A DNA stretch of 36,279 nt from an uncultured Planctomycetales bacterium (GTDB taxonomy: Bacteria; Planctomycetota; Planctomycetia; Pirellulales; Thermoguttaceae). Of this stretch, positions 18,471-28,350 are shown piece by piece. The stretch is from NCBI GenBank assembly GCA_947305735.1, contig CAMZEO010000012.1, positions 1-36,279 on the forward strand. The letters are read 5' to 3'. Made by a program: the position numbers and the translations under genes. The notes beneath the pieces are model-generated. The model did no database searches. It saw only the letters and a list, made by a program, of their open reading frames with translations, and had not been told where the DNA came from. Within the stretch, counting starts at the first letter, position 1. Each line of letters begins with the position of its first letter.

Positions 18471-20537
18471 TTACGAAGGGAAGGAGTATTCCGCGCGGTT
18501 AAGATTAACTTTCGCTTCTTCTTTAGCGGCGTCGATCGCGGCTTGCAGATCCGCCGGAGACGTTCCGGGCTCGGCGGCGTTGCGCGCGAGTTCTTCGGCG
18601 TATTCGTATTCCGGCGTTTCGTCGGAATTGTAGTCGAACCAGGAATCCTTGAACTCGACCGTCTTATTGAGCGCGGCGGAAATGTTGGTGACAAGCGCGA
18701 TGATCGCGTCCCAAATGGCGACTTCGCCGCGGCAGCGCGTCAGGAGCGCGGGGGTCGCGCCGGCCGTGTCGCCGAACGTTTTCGCGCCGAACATTTGGCA
18801 CAGTTGCGGCATGATCTCCGCGTCGACCGCGTTCGGGTCGCACTCGGGGTTCTTGCGAATGCAGTACGCCCAGTGTTCGAGCTCTTCGCAGTACCCGCGG
18901 CTGACGTCGGTCGCGTAAACGCCCTGATAACCAATCGCGGCGGAGAGCTGGTCGCCGTCTTCGCTGATCGGAACGTCCAACTTGCCCTTGGTACCCGCGA
19001 CGCGCACTTTGTCGTTGATCGCGGAAGTTCTGTACAGGAACGCTTCGTTTTCACGATCGATTTGGAGCGTGCCTTTGGTTCCGAAGACTGTCTCGCCGTA
19101 TCCGCCGAACCCGTTGCCGTTAATCGTGGCGTACGCGACGGTGATCTTGCGCTGTTTGCCAAGCTCGTCGTTCGGATCGTAGTCGGCGGCGGGATATTCG
19201 TACAGCGCGGCGACGTGGTCGTCGACGTCGCGGTCAAGCGAATTGAACAGCGAACGCGCGCCGGACGCGGAGACGGTCAGCGGGCGCTGTTTGACTCCCC
19301 CGTGCATCGCCGCGACAAAGATGTTCGCCGCGTCGAGCTGATGGCTGCCAAGTTCCGCCATGAGACCGCCGCCGGTGCGATCCCACAGGCGCCAGCGAAT
19401 GAGCTCTTCAATCGCGGGACGTTGATACGTCTCGTCGCCTTCTTTACGAACGGTCGCCTGATAGCCGTAATCTTCGGCTTTCTTATAAGCGACGCCTTTG
19501 TATTCGCCGCCGTTGATAAGGATCATGTCGGCGCATTGCTCGCGTTTCTGATCGACTTTCGCCTGAAGCGCGTCGAGGTCTTTTTGCATGACGACTTTGT
19601 CGCGCTGGAGGCGCTTGGCTTCGTCGATAAGCGTTTGCGTCTTCTGGTCGTCGGGCATGTTCGTGATCTGCTCGACGCGCGCTTCGGCGCGAACGATCTC
19701 CGCCTTCAGGCGCTTGCATTCGGCGGTCCAGTCGGTAAGCTCGCGCATGAGCTCGCCTTTTTTGACGTCTTCGGCTTTTGAGCCTTCGGGCAGCGGCATT
19801 TGCCAGCTGTCGTTGCCGGGCAAGTTGCCGCGGTGCCATTGCGCGCGAATGTAGTGAATATCGCCGACGACGCTCGAATTAATGAGGTTCGTGGCGTGAT
19901 CGTACAAAATGTTGTAGTGACGCTGGTGCCCGATCGCAAGGTGTTTCTTGCATTCATGCGAAACGCGAATCATCTCTTTGCACTTCGCGACCGAATGACC
20001 CATAAGCTTTTCGGTCAGGACGTGGCAGCCTTTTTTCATCGCGAGAATCGCCGCGGGCGCGTGCAGGAAGAGCGGCAGCCCGATGATAACGCCTTCGATC
20101 CCAAGTTTGTCGGCGTCTTTGAGCAGATCGCGATAGTCTTCGTAGACCTTAACGTATTGACGCGCTTCCGCTTCCGTCTTCCAGCCGTATTTCTTCATAA
20201 GGCCGGGACGAACCGCCGCGGCCGACGCGCTGTAGCAGTCGCCATGGAACGCGCGATACTGGTTGTAAGGACGAATGTCGGCGATCGCGACGACCTGAAT
20301 GTATTTCGGATTGATTCCGCCGATCAGGACGCTGCCTTCGTCGCCCGTGCCAAGCACCGCGACTTTAACAGGATTGTCGACGGTTCCGTATTTGAAGTAG
20401 AACGACCCGATCCCTTTGCCGGAAGCAAGGTCGGCGCGCGAAGATTGTTTCAGGAAATCGCGGCGAACCAGCGGACTTCCGATCGCGGCCAGGAAGTTTT
20501 CCTTGCCGATTGCCTTCTGTTCGGTTGTAAGATTCAT
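18471..20537 (-). CDS. Gfo/Idh/MocA family oxidoreductase with a coiled-coil insertion
   Basis: The 688-residue protein has an N-terminal NAD(P)-binding Rossmann fold (VAVLGTGDEGSVL, G63-x-G-x-x-G) and the family's Glu-Lys motif in LTEKLMGHS (176-177). GHQRHYNILY and GGGLMAELGSHQLDAA are in the C-terminal substrate domain. Between them, residues about 261-336 form a charged, heptad-rich coiled-coil insertion that ordinary 350-450-residue members lack. A twin-arginine pair (VRRDFLKQ, Arg25/Arg26) is present, but the following segment (SSRADLASGKG) is not hydrophobic, so Tat export is doubtful. It probably oxidises or reduces a sugar or cyclitol derivative; the substrate is unknown. A close paralogue lies 88 nt upstream in the same orientation, and a strong terminator follows. 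Confidence 0.88.
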   Translation of the reverse strand: MNLTTEQKAIGKENFLAAIGSPLVRRDFLKQSSRADLASGKGIGSFYFKYGTVDNPVKVAVLGTGDEGSVLIGGINPKYIQVVAIADIRPYNQYRAFHGDCYSASAAAVRPGLMKKYGWKTEAEARQYVKVYEDYRDLLKDADKLGIEGVIIGLPLFLHAPAAILAMKKGCHVLTEKLMGHSVAKCKEMIRVSHECKKHLAIGHQRHYNILYDHATNLINSSVVGDIHYIRAQWHRGNLPGNDSWQMPLPEGSKAEDVKKGELMRELTDWTAECKRLKAEIVRAEARVEQITNMPDDQKTQTLIDEAKRLQRDKVVMQKDLDALQAKVDQKREQCADMILINGGEYKGVAYKKAEDYGYQATVRKEGDETYQRPAIEELIRWRLWDRTGGGLMAELGSHQLDAANIFVAAMHGGVKQRPLTVSASGARSLFNSLDRDVDDHVAALYEYPAADYDPNDELGKQRKITVAYATINGNGFGGYGETVFGTKGTLQIDRENEAFLYRTSAINDKVRVAGTKGKLDVPISEDGDQLSAAIGYQGVYATDVSRGYCEELEHWAYCIRKNPECDPNAVDAEIMPQLCQMFGAKTFGDTAGATPALLTRCRGEVAIWDAIIALVTNISAALNKTVEFKDSWFDYNSDETPEYEYAEELARNAAEPGTSPADLQAAIDAAKEEAKVNLNRAEYSFPS

Positions 20538-20625
20538 GTTTATACCCGTTTATTTCGACCGCCGCCGGACGTTTGAACCAGCGACGGAATTGATTTTTGT
20601 TAAGACCAACTAAACCGCGCCGCCG

Positions 20626-22428
20626 TCAGATCAGTCTGTACTTTTCCTGATCGATATTCGGCGTCCCCAACTCGACGCCGAGGTCGTTTTCAGGCGTCGC
20701 GTCGTCGAAGGGATCGAACCATTCTTCTTTGAATTGCACGCTTTCGCATTTGTCGGCGGCAATGTTGGTAACCAGCGCGATGACCGCGTCGCCAAGCGCG
20801 ATGCGCGGATTGCAACGAGGCTGAATATCGGGGTCGGCGCAGTCGGGATTGTTTTGCGCGCACCAGGCCCAGTGTTCGACTTCCTCTTTGTAACCGCGGC
20901 TGACGGCGGGACCGGCCGCTCCGGCGGCGACCGCTTTTTGAGCGGGCGCGGACGCCTGCGTGTCGAGCGCGGCGGCGCCGGCGGCTTTCTTCTCGACTTT
21001 GCTTGTGGACGGACCGCGAAGGAGTTGCGAATCCTGTTCGCGTTCGAGAACGATCGTGCCTTTGGTTCCGTAGACGATTTCGCCGTATCCGCCGAACCCG
21101 TTGCCGTTGATCGTCGAGTATTGAACGGTGATCGTTCGGCGACGTCCGGCCGGAGTGGCGGGATCGTAGTTCGGCGCGGGGAATTCGACGAGCGTCGTGA
21201 TGTGGTCTTGAACTTCGCGGTCGAACGCGAACAGGTTGCGGTTCGCGGAGACGTGGACGCGAAGCGGATGGACTTTGCCGTTGTCGGGTAATTTGGTCGG
21301 GTCTTCGCCGCGAAGCGCGCACGCGCGGCGGTTCGACGCGGCCAGGAAGATCGACGCGGCGTCGAGCTGGTGGCTGCCGAGCTCGACCATGAGGCCGCCG
21401 CCGGTGCGCTTCCATAAACGCCAACGAATCAGTTCTTCCGTGCTCGGACGGTAATATTTGTTCGCGCCTTCGCCGACTTCCATGTCTTCGTAGCCGTATT
21501 CGGCGGGGCTCTTCAGGGCGACGCCCTTGTATTCGGAGCCTTCCTGAAGCATCATCGCGTCGGCAAGTTGCGCTTTCTTCTGTTCGACCTTAAGACGCCA
21601 ATTCTCGACGTCCAGACCGCGCGCGTTGTCGAGCTCCGCCTGCCATTCGGCGAGTTCCTGCGCGAGTTTCGCCGCTTGCGGATCGGAATCCTTAAACGCT
21701 TCCGGCATCGGCATTTGCCAGCTGTCGGCGCCCGGCGAGTTGCCGCGGTGCCATTGCGCGCGAATATAGTGAATGTCGCCGAGAATACCGCGTTCGATCT
21801 GGTCGGTCGCTTCCTGATAGAGGATGTTGTAGTGGCGCTGGTGCCCGATCGCGAGGTGCTTTCTCATCATCTTCGCGGCGCGCGCCATCTCTTTGCACTC
21901 GATAATCGAGTGGCCCATGAGTTTTTCGCAAAGGACGTGCAGACCGACGCTCATCGCCTGAATCGACGCGATCGAGTGAAGGTGAAGAGGCAGGCCGATA
22001 ATAACGCCTTCGATTCCAAGTTTGCGCGCGTCTTTGAGAAGATCGCGATAGTCGGCGTAGACTTTGACGTGTTTGCGCGCTTCGTCTTCGGTCTCCCAGC
22101 CGTAGAGCTTCATGAGGCCGGGCCGGGCCGCGAGCGCGACGTCCCCGTAGTGGTCGCCGTGGAACGCGCGGTATTGATTGTAAGGTCGAATGTCGGCGAT
22201 CGCGACGATCTCGACAAATTCCGGATTGCACGCGCCGAGCAAGACGCTGCCTTCGTCGCCGACGCCCATGACCGCGACGCGCATGCGTCGTCCATGCGTC
22301 TTAGTATAACCTGCGTAAAACGCGCCTATGCCTGCCGCAGGTACGGCCGCGGCGAGCGCGCCCGCTGTAAGAAAGTTACGTCGGGAGCAACCGCAAGCCG
22401 GGGCTTTTCCCTCTTTGTTTGAAGTCAT
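20626..22428 (-). CDS. Tat-exported Gfo/Idh/MocA family oxidoreductase
   Basis: The 600-residue paralogue of the downstream gene begins with a good twin-arginine signal: CSRRNFLTAGA at 14-24, then a hydrophobic Ala-rich segment to about residue 40. It is expected to fold with its cofactor in the cytoplasm and be exported. The Rossmann motif (VAVMGVGDEGSVLLG) and EKLMGHS (from residue 168) are retained, as are GHQRHYNILYQ and GGGLMVELGSHQLDAA. A shorter coiled-coil insertion lies at about 260-300. An Ala-rich low-complexity stretch (AAGAAALDTQASAPAQKAV) lies in the C-terminal half. ATG has AGGA 8-11 nt upstream. It probably forms one transcription unit with the paralogue and perhaps the DoxX gene. 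The physiological substrate is unknown. Confidence 0.9.
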   Translation of the reverse strand: MTSNKEGKAPACGCSRRNFLTAGALAAAVPAAGIGAFYAGYTKTHGRRMRVAVMGVGDEGSVLLGACNPEFVEIVAIADIRPYNQYRAFHGDHYGDVALAARPGLMKLYGWETEDEARKHVKVYADYRDLLKDARKLGIEGVIIGLPLHLHSIASIQAMSVGLHVLCEKLMGHSIIECKEMARAAKMMRKHLAIGHQRHYNILYQEATDQIERGILGDIHYIRAQWHRGNSPGADSWQMPMPEAFKDSDPQAAKLAQELAEWQAELDNARGLDVENWRLKVEQKKAQLADAMMLQEGSEYKGVALKSPAEYGYEDMEVGEGANKYYRPSTEELIRWRLWKRTGGGLMVELGSHQLDAASIFLAASNRRACALRGEDPTKLPDNGKVHPLRVHVSANRNLFAFDREVQDHITTLVEFPAPNYDPATPAGRRRTITVQYSTINGNGFGGYGEIVYGTKGTIVLEREQDSQLLRGPSTSKVEKKAAGAAALDTQASAPAQKAVAAGAAGPAVSRGYKEEVEHWAWCAQNNPDCADPDIQPRCNPRIALGDAVIALVTNIAADKCESVQFKEEWFDPFDDATPENDLGVELGTPNIDQEKYRLI

Positions 22429-22678
22429 TCGTTCATTCCTGTATATCTAATCGCCGGACAAGACGCGAGGCGACCTGAGCTTGTTCGCAGGAGGCGATAG
22501 AAGGTCGTTCAGACCGCGCTCCGTCTCGACGCCGCAAAGGGTCCGGGCAAATTTTTTGGATAATCGCAATCGCCGACGCGCAGGTTTGCGCTTTTGGCGA
22601 TCGCCTTTACTCGTCAACTAACCGTCGCGTTTCAGATTCTTATCGGCCAAAAGGCCGAGTCGCTGAACGCGCGAGCGC

Positions 22679-23815
22679 TCACGCCTCGCAACATTCGGGG
22701 TTCATGCAATCTGGAACCAACGGATCCCTTTTGACGCCGTACCAGCAATAAATAAACTTTCCGCAACAGTTCCACAGGAACCAGTCGAGCCCGGCCCAAC
22801 GTCCGGAAGGAAGAACCGCGAGCAGAATCAACAGCATCATCTCGATAGAGTCTTTGTTGCAGACCATCGAGTGCCCGATCATGTCGGACGGATAAGGATA
22901 GACGGTCGGCCAGGGGAACTGCGACAAGACGACGTTAAACATGAAGCATGCGCCGCCGAGCGCCGCAAGACGCGCGCAGAATCCGAGAATGAGGCACAGG
23001 CCGATCGCGGCCAGACCGAGGGTTACCGCCAGGTCGAGCATGCCCATCGTGGTCGGCTGAGCGAAGCGATTAATAAAGGGCAGGTTCGCGACGACGCGCA
23101 TGATCGGATTGCGGTTGGAACCGTACGCCATGGCGGTCATTCTGCCTCTGCTCTTTTGTTCGGGGGTCAGAACGTCCCAGAGGGCCAACTGCATGTTTTT
23201 ACCCATCGTTTCCGGCTCGGTCGCGAATTTTTCGCCTTCGCTACGGTATTTCATCTGGGCGTCCCAATCGCGAATACGTTGATATTCGGCGTTGTTTTTC
23301 GTCATAGCGAGCGATTTCTTGAACCGCGCCTTGCTCGCGACGAACCCGCGAATGTCCTCGCGATTTTCAAGCGTGTATTCGCGCAGCGAGAGAACGTACT
23401 GATTGAAGATCTTCGACGCCTCTTTGAGTTGGTCCGCGTTTTCCTCGCTGGTCAGACCGTATTTGTCGACGTAAGTCTGGAAGTATTTGAACCACTCCTT
23501 CTCGAAGACGGGCATCGTCCATCCGAGGCGTTTCTTCGTGCCCTGGACGTAATTGCCCTGATTGTCGTACTCGAGTTTGTACACTTCGGCCATTTTGAGG
23601 CGAGCCTCGCCGCCAAGGTCCGGAAGGAACATATAGTAGAATTCCTTCGTCGGACCTTTCGCCTGACCCAGGAAGCCCTTGGAGGAGAACCCGTTGTCCG
23701 GATTCATCTTCCATAGTCCTTCATACAGAAAATGACAGCCGACGCCAAGCCGCAGGATCACGACGATGGCGATCACAACCGCCGCGTAGCAGCTACAAGT
23801 TTTTGTTTTACCCAA
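22679..23815 (-). CDS. DoxX-like membrane protein with a large extracytoplasmic insertion
   Basis: The 378-residue protein has a first membrane helix at about 11-28 followed by GCHFLYEGLWKM, a DoxX/TQO-small-subunit signature. A long soluble stretch (about 35-250) contains PEQKSRGRM. At least three more helices follow at about 259-280, 283-300 and 322-337, with LDLAVTLGLAAIGLCLILGF. DoxX proteins are poorly understood redox-related membrane proteins, sometimes quinone-linked. Cys-rich ends (CSC, WNCCGK, CMNPECCEA) are notable. The start is a TTG, supported by GAGGAGG 6 nt before it; no better ATG exists. It is 250 nt upstream of the exported oxidoreductase in the same orientation, so a functional link is plausible. 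A palindrome CGGCCAAAAGGCCG (22644-22657) lies just after its stop. Confidence 0.82.
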   Translation of the reverse strand: MGKTKTCSCYAAVVIAIVVILRLGVGCHFLYEGLWKMNPDNGFSSKGFLGQAKGPTKEFYYMFLPDLGGEARLKMAEVYKLEYDNQGNYVQGTKKRLGWTMPVFEKEWFKYFQTYVDKYGLTSEENADQLKEASKIFNQYVLSLREYTLENREDIRGFVASKARFKKSLAMTKNNAEYQRIRDWDAQMKYRSEGEKFATEPETMGKNMQLALWDVLTPEQKSRGRMTAMAYGSNRNPIMRVVANLPFINRFAQPTTMGMLDLAVTLGLAAIGLCLILGFCARLAALGGACFMFNVVLSQFPWPTVYPYPSDMIGHSMVCNKDSIEMMLLILLAVLPSGRWAGLDWFLWNCCGKFIYCWYGVKRDPLVPDCMNPECCEA

Positions 23816-24261
23816 GAGACGCCTCCTCTCGACCGTATGGACGGCGCTTCGTCCGCGCCGACGCTTGGTCTGCTCTATCTTCTATACGCGCATATCCCCT
23901 AAGGAACGCGCAAGAAATCCCGCCGACGAGACGGAATTCCATACGACGCTCATAATCGCGCGACATCAGATTTTCGGCGCATTTTACGCCTTTTATCTGA
24001 CAAATAATTTTCTCTATTTTAGCGCTTTTGTGTTAAAAAATAAACCGCCAAATTTGAATTTTATCTCAATTTCTTAGCTCTTTTGTCTATTTTAACACAA
24101 AAACACTATTTTACCGCTATAATTTGCACAATTATCATATTCTGTAAAGAGGGCGCGATTAAAAAATCCAGCGTTTTTATAACGTCAGAAGAAAACGAAT
24201 CGACGTTTAAAAGAAATCGACGCCCGAAGCAGAAGCTCTCCTGGCGTCGGCGAATCGCGCG
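23816..24261. other. AT-rich intergenic region
   Basis: The stretch from about 23990 to 24180 is very AT-rich and contains a 13-bp inverted repeat and an isolated plus-strand TATAAT (24118-24123) with no suitably spaced -35 and no plus-strand gene after it. It separates the DUF3795 gene from the DoxX gene on the minus strand. No gene is supported. Confidence 0.55.
24026..24102. repeat. 13-bp perfect inverted repeat in AT-rich DNA
   Basis: TTTTGTGTTAAAA (24026-24038) is the exact reverse complement of TTTTAACACAAAA (24090-24102), with 51 bp between. It could be a stem-loop at the 3' end of the DUF3795 transcript, a regulator site or a small-element end. Confidence 0.45.
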
Positions 24262-24597
24262 TCAGAGCGCTTTGAGATTGTTCAACGCTTCGTCGCTGTT
24301 CTCGACAACCTGTTTGAGTTTCCGGCACGTCTCCATTTCGGCGCAGCCTCCGCAAGTCTCGACGTTCCTGCTCGACGCGCATTGCCTGATCGGACAGAGC
24401 GACTCGCAGTAGGGCGTCTTGGCTCCGTCGACGCGGCAGCCGAGGCAGTTGATCATTTCCGGCGTAATCTCGACGCCGTTGAGTTCCGACCAATGTTTCG
24501 CGACCTTCGCGCGCAGTTCGTCGTCGACGTCGATCGTCGCCTGGCGCGCCTCGCACTTTTGGCAATTCAGTCCGCAAAAAGCTATCAGTTTTTTCAT
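24262..24597 (-). CDS. DUF3795 cysteine-rich protein
   Basis: The 111-residue protein begins MKKLIAFCGLNCQKCEAR, the hallmark of DUF3795, and has eleven cysteines in all, including CLGC, YCESLCPIRQC and ETCGGCAEMETC. Clusters of this kind suggest bound metal, zinc or iron-sulfur, but no function is established for the family. AAGGAA precedes the ATG. The upstream DNA shares a sequence module with two other loci in this region, and a broken second copy of the gene start lies at 26731-26814. The large two-domain SUMF1 gene is the next upstream neighbour on the same strand, 203 nt away. Confidence 0.9.
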   Translation of the reverse strand: MKKLIAFCGLNCQKCEARQATIDVDDELRAKVAKHWSELNGVEITPEMINCLGCRVDGAKTPYCESLCPIRQCASSRNVETCGGCAEMETCRKLKQVVENSDEALNNLKAL

Positions 24598-24605
24598 TGT
24601 TCATT

Positions 24606-24675
24606 CCTTATCGACGCGAGATCGCGCTCGTCGACAAGGCGTTAAAATTTGTCGACGTCAAGATAATGACGCCGC
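24606..24675. repeat. Shared upstream module, copy A
   Basis: The segment CGCGCTCGTCGACAAGGCGT and the following TTAAAA, GTCGACGTCAAG and ACGCCGC blocks recur in the same order at 27941-28020 (copy B) and in shortened form at 26826-26875 (copy C). Each copy lies immediately upstream of a minus-strand coding start. Confidence 0.7.
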
Positions 24676-24800
24676 TGTTAACCAAGTGGCGCCAAACCTG
24701 GGTTCGTCGCGTCGTTATGCCGATAAAACGCGAATCTTCCGCGCCAAACGCCGGATTCGACCGCGTTCGCTTTGTTCGACGGTTTCGCGTCGGGTTCGAT

Positions 24801-26636
<1,836 letters not shown>

Positions 26637-26730
26637 GGAGTTGTCCTTTACGCAAAAAGCGAACGCGAAGGCGGCGCGTCCAATCTAACGGAGACGTCTT
26701 TATTCCCAATTTCAAGGGAGAAACGCTTCT

Positions 26731-26814
26731 CTACGCGACGTCGGGGTCGATCGTCGCGAGGCGCGCCTCGCGCTTCCGACAATTCAATCCGCAAAAAGCG
26801 ATTCGTTCTTCCAT
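26731..26814 (-). pseudogene. Truncated DUF3795 remnant
   Basis: Twenty-seven codons encode MEERIAFCGLNCRKREARLA plus TIDPDVA before a TAG stop. They align position by position with the start of the intact DUF3795 protein (MKKLIAFCGLNCQKCEARQA, then TIDVD). The second CxxC cysteine is replaced by Arg and everything after residue 27 is missing. The DNA upstream also matches the intact gene's upstream module in part. This is best read as the remains of a duplicated copy rather than a functional peptide. Confidence 0.85.
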
Positions 26815-26825
26815 CTTTCTTTTCC

Positions 26826-26875
26826 CTATTGTCGGGAGATCGCGCTAAAAAGACGCCGCCAAAGGCAAACGGGGT
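26826..26875. repeat. Shared upstream module, copy C (shortened)
   Basis: GGAGATCGCGCT matches copy A (GAGATCGCGCT). After an apparent deletion it continues AAAAAGACGCCGCCAAAGGC and AAACGG, which matches the end of copy B (ACGCCGCGCAAGGAAACGG). It lies between the DUF3795 remnant and the 3' end of the Rpn nuclease gene. Confidence 0.6.
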
Positions 26876-26884
26876 GAAACGACG

Positions 26885-27892
26885 TTACTTCTCAAGCGCG
26901 GCGAGCGCCTCCTGTAAACTTTCGCTCGCAAAAATCTTGTCGGCGATCGCGTCAAGTTCGTCGCCGGAACGTCCCTCCGCCCAATCGATCGGTAAAACGG
27001 CGTCCCCGCCATATTTCCAGGCGAAAGCCCGAACCACGTTCTTTTTCTGATTCTCCCAATTTCTTCGTTCGGCTTCTTCGCGCCCGCGACGTTCCTCTTC
27101 GCGCCCGCGTTCGGCCTCGACGCGAGCTTTATGTTCGTCCAAATAACGCAGTTCTTGACGATTCTTAAAATCGATAAGCCAGGCGTCAAATTTTCGTTGC
27201 GCGCTTAACACTTCGCGACCCTCCTCTGTGCTGAAATAACTGCCGATTCTGCGCTCGAGTTCGTCAAAACCTTCCATCGAATCGCTAAGCGCGCGTTTCT
27301 CCTCGGCGGTCAGGCGAGAATAGAAGGACAGCGTCTTAACCCAATAGGAAAGTTGGCCGGCATATTTGCCGACAAACGACGCTTCCTCCTTCGAATTCCG
27401 AGGTAAACGAACGAATATATTCGTCAACTTGTCCGTGCCGAGTCCGGTTCCCAACGTGGAATGCATCTGCCATTTGTCGAACCAGACGTCCGGCTTCGCG
27501 TCGTCTAACGGATGATTGTTAAACGCGATGCAAACCACTCTTGGAAGTTGATCGTATCCTTGTCCGTCCTGGAGACTGGACGCGTATAGCTCCGTTCCGT
27601 AGTAAAATAACCGCGAGTCAAAATAATCCTGACGTTGCACTTGCATTTCGACGTCGAAATGACGCCCCGTTTCGTCGACCGCGTGGATATCCATAATTGT
27701 AAACTTGCCGTCGTAATACGAGGACAAATGAAACGGATTTTTAAGCTCGAGGTCGGCGACCAAAGGAAGCTCCGCCTGCTTTAAAACCGCGTTAAGCAAG
27801 CATTTTAAGATATATTTCGCAGACTCCTTGCCAAAAGTCGCGCGAAAAATCAAATCTTTGCATAAATCAATCTGGTCGTTAGGATTTTCCAT
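26885..27892 (-). CDS. Rpn family PD-(D/E)XK nuclease/putative transposase
   Basis: The 335-residue protein belongs to the Rpn/COG5464 group of PD-(D/E)XK nucleases that promote RecA-independent recombination or are annotated as transposases. The core is TIMDIHAVDETGRHFDVEMQ, with Asp68 and the Glu82-x-Gln84 motif, preceded by FRATFGKESAKYILKCLLNA. SRLFYYGTELYASSLQDGQG and the later PRVVCIAFN fit the family. A charged coiled coil (about 255-288, VEAERGREEERRGREEAERR) precedes the C-terminal EALAALEK tail. ATG at 27892 was preferred to a TTG seven codons upstream because the TTG lacks a ribosome-binding site. A good promoter lies about 50 nt before it. Such genes move and multiply in gut bacteria. 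Confidence 0.9.
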   Translation of the reverse strand: MENPNDQIDLCKDLIFRATFGKESAKYILKCLLNAVLKQAELPLVADLELKNPFHLSSYYDGKFTIMDIHAVDETGRHFDVEMQVQRQDYFDSRLFYYGTELYASSLQDGQGYDQLPRVVCIAFNNHPLDDAKPDVWFDKWQMHSTLGTGLGTDKLTNIFVRLPRNSKEEASFVGKYAGQLSYWVKTLSFYSRLTAEEKRALSDSMEGFDELERRIGSYFSTEEGREVLSAQRKFDAWLIDFKNRQELRYLDEHKARVEAERGREEERRGREEAERRNWENQKKNVVRAFAWKYGGDAVLPIDWAEGRSGDELDAIADKIFASESLQEALAALEK

Positions 27893-27940
27893 CAATTCTT
27901 TGATCTCCCGCAAGCGTCGACGGAGCCTTCCGCGCCGGTC

Positions 27941-27969
27941 ATTATACCGGTCGAGAACGCGCTCGTCAA
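27941..27969 (-). promoter_or_regulatory. Sigma-70-type promoter of the Rpn nuclease gene
   Basis: On the minus strand TTGACG (27964-27969) and consensus TATAAT (27941-27946) are separated by 17 bp, the best promoter match in the window. The -35 box lies inside the shared module. In copy A the matching positions read TCGACG and ATAAGG, so the promoter is not conserved there. Confidence 0.7.
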
Positions 27970-28020
27970 CATGGCGTTAAAAAGTCGACGTCAAGAAATA
28001 ACGCCGCGCAAGGAAACGGT
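27941..28020. repeat. Shared upstream module, copy B
   Basis: CGCGCTCGTCAACATGGCGT and then TTAAAA, GTCGACGTCAAG and AACGCCGC align with copy A over about 50 bp with few changes. The end also matches copy C (ACGCCGC, CAAGG, AAACGG). Confidence 0.7.
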
Positions 28021-28290
28021 AATCGCGCGATCGCGTTTCGTTCCAAACCTCCGAAAAACAATAAGGACGTCAAGCCTTATCGAACCATACCGCGAAACTT
28101 TATACCGCGAGAAAGCGTTAAGGTTACGTTCCAAATATACTTCAAAGCAAGCGTTTTGTCAAAAACGGAACGCTTTCAGAGGGAATTTTCGTCGCGTTTT
28201 GCGGAGAGATCTTTGAAGCGAGAAGTTTTAAGAGTCGTCGTGAAATCTTTGTCGCGGTTGTATTCGGTCGTTTTGTCGAAATCCGTTGAA

Positions 28291-28323
28291 AAAAGGAGCC
28301 GATTCTCGTGGAACAGGCTCCTT
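28291..28323 (-). terminator. Rho-independent terminator after etfA
   Basis: AAGGAGCC pairs with GGCTCCTT around a 15-nt loop. On the minus strand the stem is followed by a run of T residues (CTCCTTTTTTC). It lies 28 nt past the etfA stop. Confidence 0.85.
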
Positions 28324-28350
28324 CTCGCAACGTTTTACTCAAGCGCGCGC

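Larger units (their letters stand above)
27893..28290. other. Intergenic region upstream of the Rpn gene
   Basis: It contains the Rpn promoter, copy B of the shared module, and about 250 nt of spacer leading to the etfA terminator. No supported gene was found. Confidence 0.55.

Noticed and set aside
18060..19781. Plus-strand open frame opposite the first Gfo/Idh/MocA gene
   Set aside because: It begins in spacer, crosses the terminator at 18376-18418 and is Arg/Val/Phe-rich shadow sequence.
24680..24800. GGTTCGATTC-like string considered as a tRNA T-arm
   Set aside because: No acceptor stem, D-arm or anticodon arm can be built around it.
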